Below are positions 59,230 to 64,000 of a stretch of DNA of 64,000 nt, piece by piece. A program made the position numbers and the translations under genes. The DNA is from Bradysia coprophila (Eukaryota > Arthropoda > Insecta > Diptera > Sciaridae). The stretch lies in contig NC_050737.1 in assembly GCF_014529535.1 (NCBI RefSeq), forward strand, positions 6,573,445 to 6,637,444. The letters run 5' to 3'. The notes beneath the pieces are model-generated. The model ran no database searches. It was given only the letters and a program-made list of their open reading frames with translations, and had not been told where the DNA came from. How positions within the stretch are numbered: the stretch's first letter is position 1; each line of letters begins with the position of its first letter.

Positions 59230-60422
59230 ATGTTGAATAGTAACTTCATCTTCATTATACTAATTGCCTGTCTGGCAACCGCTGCTGCTAAATTTAATAC
59301 TGTTGTCCGAAGCCATTACGAAGAGAATTTGTCATACTTCAAAAATCAACATTGTAAGCCCAGTAGACTGGATAAGGGAATACAATGTCATAACATTGGA
59401 CCAACGATTGAAGTTCAAGGGGGATTGGTAAGCTAACTGATTCAAGGCTTTCCCTGGTGAAAATAAAAGTCACAAAAAGTTCGAAAATCGTATACTCACT
59501 TATCAAAAGACAATAGATTTGAGACCGTTAGTCTACGTTTTTACAACGCAGGCGAAGAAAATAGTAATTTTCTCACCTCCGCTGAAACTTCGGAAGCATT
59601 TGCAGTGAAAAACGTTGTGTTTACCTCGAATAAAAAGTTGAAAATTACAATAACACTTGCCAACTTTGCCAAGTCGCTCGTTGAACAAATTTTCTAAATT
59701 TTGAGATCTTTATTTTCACTACGATTTCATTCAGTTTTCCTTAATGTTTCACTTTTATTCTGAAAGTATTCGAATTATGAGCTACATTATGTGCCGTTGG
59801 CCTCAGCGTATTACGTAGCACGTTTTGCCGACGCTTGGGGTTATCAAGACCGTTGTCCAACAAACACTACATTTTTAAGAGAGTTGGACATTCAAACACC
59901 TTGGAGTGGCACTCGTGGCGCTATTGCCGTAGGTAAAGTTACACCATGCAGTGAATACGAAAATGTTCTGTGAACGTAAACGCTTTTGCAGATGGAGCAT
60001 GTGGATATAAAGACCTAACACGGAGACAATGCATGTTCCCTGACGGCAAATATCCTTTCCTGTGCACGGGAATCGAAGGAAATCCAGGAACATATGGAAG
60101 AAGACTGGAAAGTATGTCAGACTCACAAATTTCCTAATCACACTCTCTGATTGTTTTTATTCCCTTTACAGCTCTTTCCTACAACAGCATACTGCAGGGT
60201 GAAAATTTGAGATGGGCGCTTTTTGTTCACTGTTGGAGAGCCAAGTCTCCAGAAGATCCGAATTCTAAGGAAATCGCTACCTCGTTCAATGTGTTCAACT
60301 TGGATCCAGAATTCACTGCTGAAGACAGAGCACTCGTCATTGCAGAATTGAAAAAACGTGGATTCAACACCCACTCATCGAATCTTATTGAATTCGATTA
60401 CTCGACAACAAATTGCAGTTAA
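59230..60422 (+). CDS. Small secreted protein, possibly lipocalin-like
   Basis: Four exons, 59230-59427, 59767-59932, 59992-60111 and 60172-60422, join in phase to 244 residues. The N-terminus is a clear signal peptide (FIFIILIACLATAAA). The mature protein has about eight cysteines, blocks AYYVARFADAWGYQDRC and GIEGNPGTYGRR, and a C-terminal part LRWALFVHCWRA, SFNVFNLDPEFTAED, ALVIAELKKRGF and a final TTNC. The order 'strand with Cys, strand, helix starting LxxED, terminal NC' resembles the C-terminal third of insect ApoD/Lazarillo-type lipocalins. The lipocalin GxW motif at the N-terminus is not seen, so the assignment is tentative. A strong TATA/initiator pair suggests tissue- or stage-restricted high expression. 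The second exon could alternatively begin at 59781, also in frame. Confidence 0.75.
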
Positions 60423-63110
60423 TTTTTCAAAAATATTTTTGAGACTTCCATGCATGATGCGTCGTTGTTATAACTTTCTAAGCTAAATAAAGCTAACGTT
60501 TTGAAACCATATGGATTTTTAGAATATTATAAAGTGCTAGATCAAAAAATTACAAATACCGACCAATAAAGCGTGTACAAGAATTCTTTCTGATTCACCG
60601 ACGTTAACTTTTGTCGCTCAGTTAGTTCTGTTAAAGTTATATTCTTCAGGACCGATTTTGGAGCACGTACAGAAATAGTACATTACTAAACCAGTGAAGT
60701 AATTTGATATCAAATTATTTCACGTGTAAAGTATGGCGTTTTACTTTACGAGCGAGGGAAAGGGTCTTCACTAGTGAGGGAAAGGCCACATTACCTCACT
60801 AGTAAAGTAAATCTATTTTTCTCGCCCGGTGAACACGCTGAGTTAATGAATAGTGTTTTTCCTGACGTATGCTATAAAAAAAAGTTTTAGCATAAGCTAG
60901 AAATAACATCTTTCCTAAATGATGTTGGAAAAACACGACGAGGTCGCGGATGTTGCAACAGTAGTTTGGAAAAGTTAATTTGCGGAAGCACTATTTGGCA
61001 CATGACGAAAAATTTATGGAATTTCTTGCAGTCAACTATTGATTAACTATTTTGGATCCTTGGTCTGACCACGATTTGTTTTATCAAATATTAATTTTAA
61101 ACATTTTTTATGTTATTAATATGAATTGTCGACCACTCGAACATCAAAACCCTGAAACTTTATCCATAATAATATTTCTTTCGTCAATAAAAAGCAAAAG
61201 CTTAATTTAGGCCACACCGATTATTGGCTTTTCTGAAATATTGCACTGTTTACATTTTATTGTTATATTTATTAAATAAGCTAAAAATAATAATCGCAAT
61301 ATTTTCATGACTTAATTAATATTTAAAGGCTCTAGAGATTAATTAGAATGTTCCAAAACTAGTAAAATGTGTAAATGGTTAGCTACTACTTCACCCTACC
61401 TTATTTGATTGAAAATTTGATTATCGATTGAAAGTTATTTTTGATAAAAACTAAAACCGAAATTAATTGACATCTTTATTGACAACTTTCACTGGCAAGT
61501 TTGTGCTTCATAACCTCAAAGTCAACTTAACTTTGGACGCGCTCTTGAAAGCTCCTACGTAATTTATTAATTCGAAAAAAGTTTACTGCGATACTAGCAA
61601 AATCCCTCAAAACTGTTACCTCATATAATAAATTACTTTCGGAGCATCCAAAGTAACCTACTAATAATCGCGATACGTTTACCGATTGTAAAAGGTCAAT
61701 CAATTTTTAAAGAAATCCAAGAATATGCAATAAATTTTCTGATCTAACCTATTGAATTAAACAAATAAAAAATCCAATATCCAATGCATCTGTCTGTTGC
61801 TTGATATTATTTGTTTTAACTAGAAACTATACACTCAGAGGTCTGTTAGTTCGAATCATAACTCACATCAGACATGTATACCTTTGAAAGCATACAATCG
61901 CTAGCTTTTTTCCTTTGTATATTTCTATATATCATATCAACATTGAATCTCGTGACCGGACGCGTGAGCATAAATAGATAGTTTTATTTTCAATTAATTT
62001 TATTTCGTTTTTTATTACTTGTCACAAATTTTTTCTTTCTTTTAATATTCTCTGGAATACAAGAGTCATTATGTTCCTCGACGCACAGCAAGCAGCTAAT
62101 ACATCCATTGCTAAAGTGAAAAAAAGCTCTTTCCTCTTATGCACTACATGAAAAGAAATTATATCAGCGGAGATGAAAAGATGAAATATGAAAGTACGAA
62201 AGTACAAGAGTCTCAATAAATTGTTAAAAGGCTCTAAGTGGCAGGCGAAAGTAATAAAATCCAACTCATCGTCTCATCGAGCGGCTGTGTAAAAATAGAT
62301 ACTCGTACCTACGGTATGTATGCTTTTACATAATCACAAAACAATAAAAATAAAGAACATAAAAAAACTTTGTACAATTAAGCTTTTTTTTCGTATGAAA
62401 ATTGTGCATTACGAAATAATAAAGTTGAAACCTCGTCGTGCAAAATATTTATTTTTTTAATTAAAGCTCGCAATCGATCAGATTAATGCAAACCAAAGTG
62501 AAATTGAAAATATTTCTGCAAAATCTATCACCATCGTGAATGTAATATCGAAAATATAATCACGTGGATAATCATCAACCATTTTTTTTTATTTGCCAAT
62601 TTTTCTTAAAACAACAATGTTACTCTCAAGCTCACAAATGATCTGCCTTTAGACAAGGGGCATTTCGTAAAAAAAGTAATTGGATATCGGAAAGGCGGCG
62701 CAGATTAATTTAATTTATGTTAGAAGGTAAAACGAGACCCTAATTAAAATTGCTAAGGGTGTACGACTCAATATAAATCAATACAAAATCGTTGACTACT
62801 CGAATAGACTTACAATACTTGTATTGTTGTTTCGCTATTTTGAAATGTCCTGTTTCTGCATTATCTCTTTGTACAGTTAGAGGCAGTGAAATTTCAGCAT
62901 GAATTTCCTTTAGCTGTTTTTCAGCTGATCCACACAAACAGTCAAAACTTGGGAGAAAATATCCTTCTGTGAAGTTGACTAACAAATGCTCCCTGTCTAC
63001 CAAGCTAAAACTTTTTAAAAGCAACTACAGCGAAAATGATTTGTTATTAGATTTGAAATTAAAATTGACAGACAGTTTATTATTACAGTTTACCAGGCGA
63101 AGTGATTTCA
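60423..63110. other. Intergenic sequence
   Basis: No gene is supported. A palindrome (aatttgatatcaaatt, near 60705) and repeated tcactagt/agtaaagta words lie at 60690-60830. A second-family repeat fragment (tacagttagaggcagtgaaa then cagctgatccac) lies at 62870-62945. The 94-codon frame at 62740-63024 (-) runs through that repeat. Confidence 0.4.
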
Positions 63111-63132
63111 TAATAATAATAATAATAATAAA
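63111..63132. repeat. (TAA)7 microsatellite
   Basis: Seven uninterrupted TAA units. Confidence 0.9.
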
Positions 63133-63528
63133 TTAATTTGTCTTTTATTACACTTTTTAAGTGTTAAAGAAAATAAAAAGAATTTTTTTTATTGTTACGA
63201 GTCGATAGACTTTTGTTATTAAGTATATCTTACCCGAAGGGGTTTTGTAACGAACAATTAATATAATATGAATAATGCTGTGTCATTTTGGCGCTGTGTT
63301 TGTTTAAATTGTTTATTTGTTCACAAGGCTATAATTTTTGAAAATGTTTTTGTTTCATTTTTTTTTCCCTTATATTTCACTGGTCATTCAACACAAGCAA
63401 TCTCTATCGTCCAAACATTTGAAATGGACATCGTCGTTTAAAATTTGCATACAACATGTGCCGTGTATGTGGGTTAAATTCCCTAAAACAGCAGGCTGTA
63501 AACGAAGCAATAGCCTTCAGCAATTGAG

Positions 63529-63822
63529 AATTGCCAGACTGTTATTTGACGTTGTAGTAGGCGTTATTGCCCACGCCTTCGGCTCTGGCAATAATGTCCT
63601 ACACGTCAAAATAACAATCTTGGCAATTGCCAAGATTTGTTATTTTGACGTGTAGGACATTATTGCCAGAGCCGAAGGCGTGGGCAATAACGCCTACTAC
63701 ACGTCAAAATAACAGTCTGGCAATTTGCCAAGATTTTTATTTTGACGTGTAGGACATTATTGCCAGAGCCGAAGGCGTGGGCAATAACGCCTACTACACG
63801 TCAAAATAACAGTCTGGCAATT
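63529..63822. mobile_element. Array of three ~100-bp hairpin MITEs
   Basis: Three near-identical units abut: 63529-63628 (reverse orientation), 63625-63725 and 63722-63822 (forward). Each begins with aattgcca and ends with tggcaatt, sharing a few bases with its neighbour. Each is itself an inverted repeat: attttgacgtgtagg against cctactacacgtcaaaat, then ttattgcc against ggcaataa. The cap is gccttcggc or its complement (63575, 63671, 63768). The first unit pairs with the second over its full length. The array is non-coding; the frame at 63338-63655 runs into it. Confidence 0.8.
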
Positions 63823-64000
63823 CCAAGAGAGAGATATTACGGAACCACAAATATTATTTTACATAACAACTTTTCAACTTTTACCCCGAGTTATGTAATA
63901 GATTTTATCTATCTAGAACGATAATCTCGAACTTATCTCCCTAGGGAGTTTTTACTTATCTATATATCTGTTCTCGACAGATAAAATATGTATGCCACCT

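Noticed and set aside
62740-63024. 94-codon minus-strand gene
   Set aside because: It runs through a dispersed repeat shared with 18.7 kb and 47.9 kb and has no family features.

Overview
The window is AT-rich eukaryotic nuclear DNA from an insect. Genes are split by mostly short GT-AG introns (about 55-110 bp), intergenic space is wide, and inverted-repeat mobile elements are abundant. An eclosion hormone gene fixes it as an insect. Intron sizes, Drosophila-like sequence of several genes, and an LRR-type secreted-protein relic suggest a dipteran, perhaps a lower (nematoceran) fly; the exact family is inference only.

Layout. 1-2287 is repeat-rich flank with a LINE-like fragment. 2288-10812 (+) is condensin-II subunit Cap-D3 in eight exons. 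Its 4 kb intron 4 holds a two-exon METTL27-like methyltransferase on the opposite strand and an LRR-protein pseudogene. 11328-12372 is a cluster of fold-back elements. 13468-15601 (-) is mannose-6-phosphate isomerase, apparently with one GC-AG intron, and it diverges from a dual-specificity phosphatase gene (16409-17995, +). 18-23 kb is mostly intergenic, with a well-delimited hAT-like MITE and a 110-bp duplication upstream of the eclosion hormone gene (23186-23663, +). 25727-26591 (-) encodes the C-terminal part of an unrecognised acidic protein. 28907-46726 (-) is an animal haem peroxidase gene in which eleven coding exons can be chained in phase; a tiny first coding exon about 9 kb upstream is proposed. 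46.7-58.5 kb contains no gene I can support, only repeats. 59230-60422 (+) encodes a small secreted, possibly lipocalin-like protein with a clear TATA/initiator promoter. The window ends in a triple array of hairpin MITEs.

The genes do not form a pathway: they cover chromosome condensation, sugar-phosphate metabolism, phosphatase signalling, moulting neuropeptide and extracellular peroxidase functions. The most unusual content is the density of foldback/MITE elements. Several of them, from apparently different families, carry a C-TTCG-G sequence at or near the apex of the hairpin. There is also a dispersed ~150-bp repeat present at least six times. I found no CRISPR array, rRNA gene, intact tRNA gene or viral gene.
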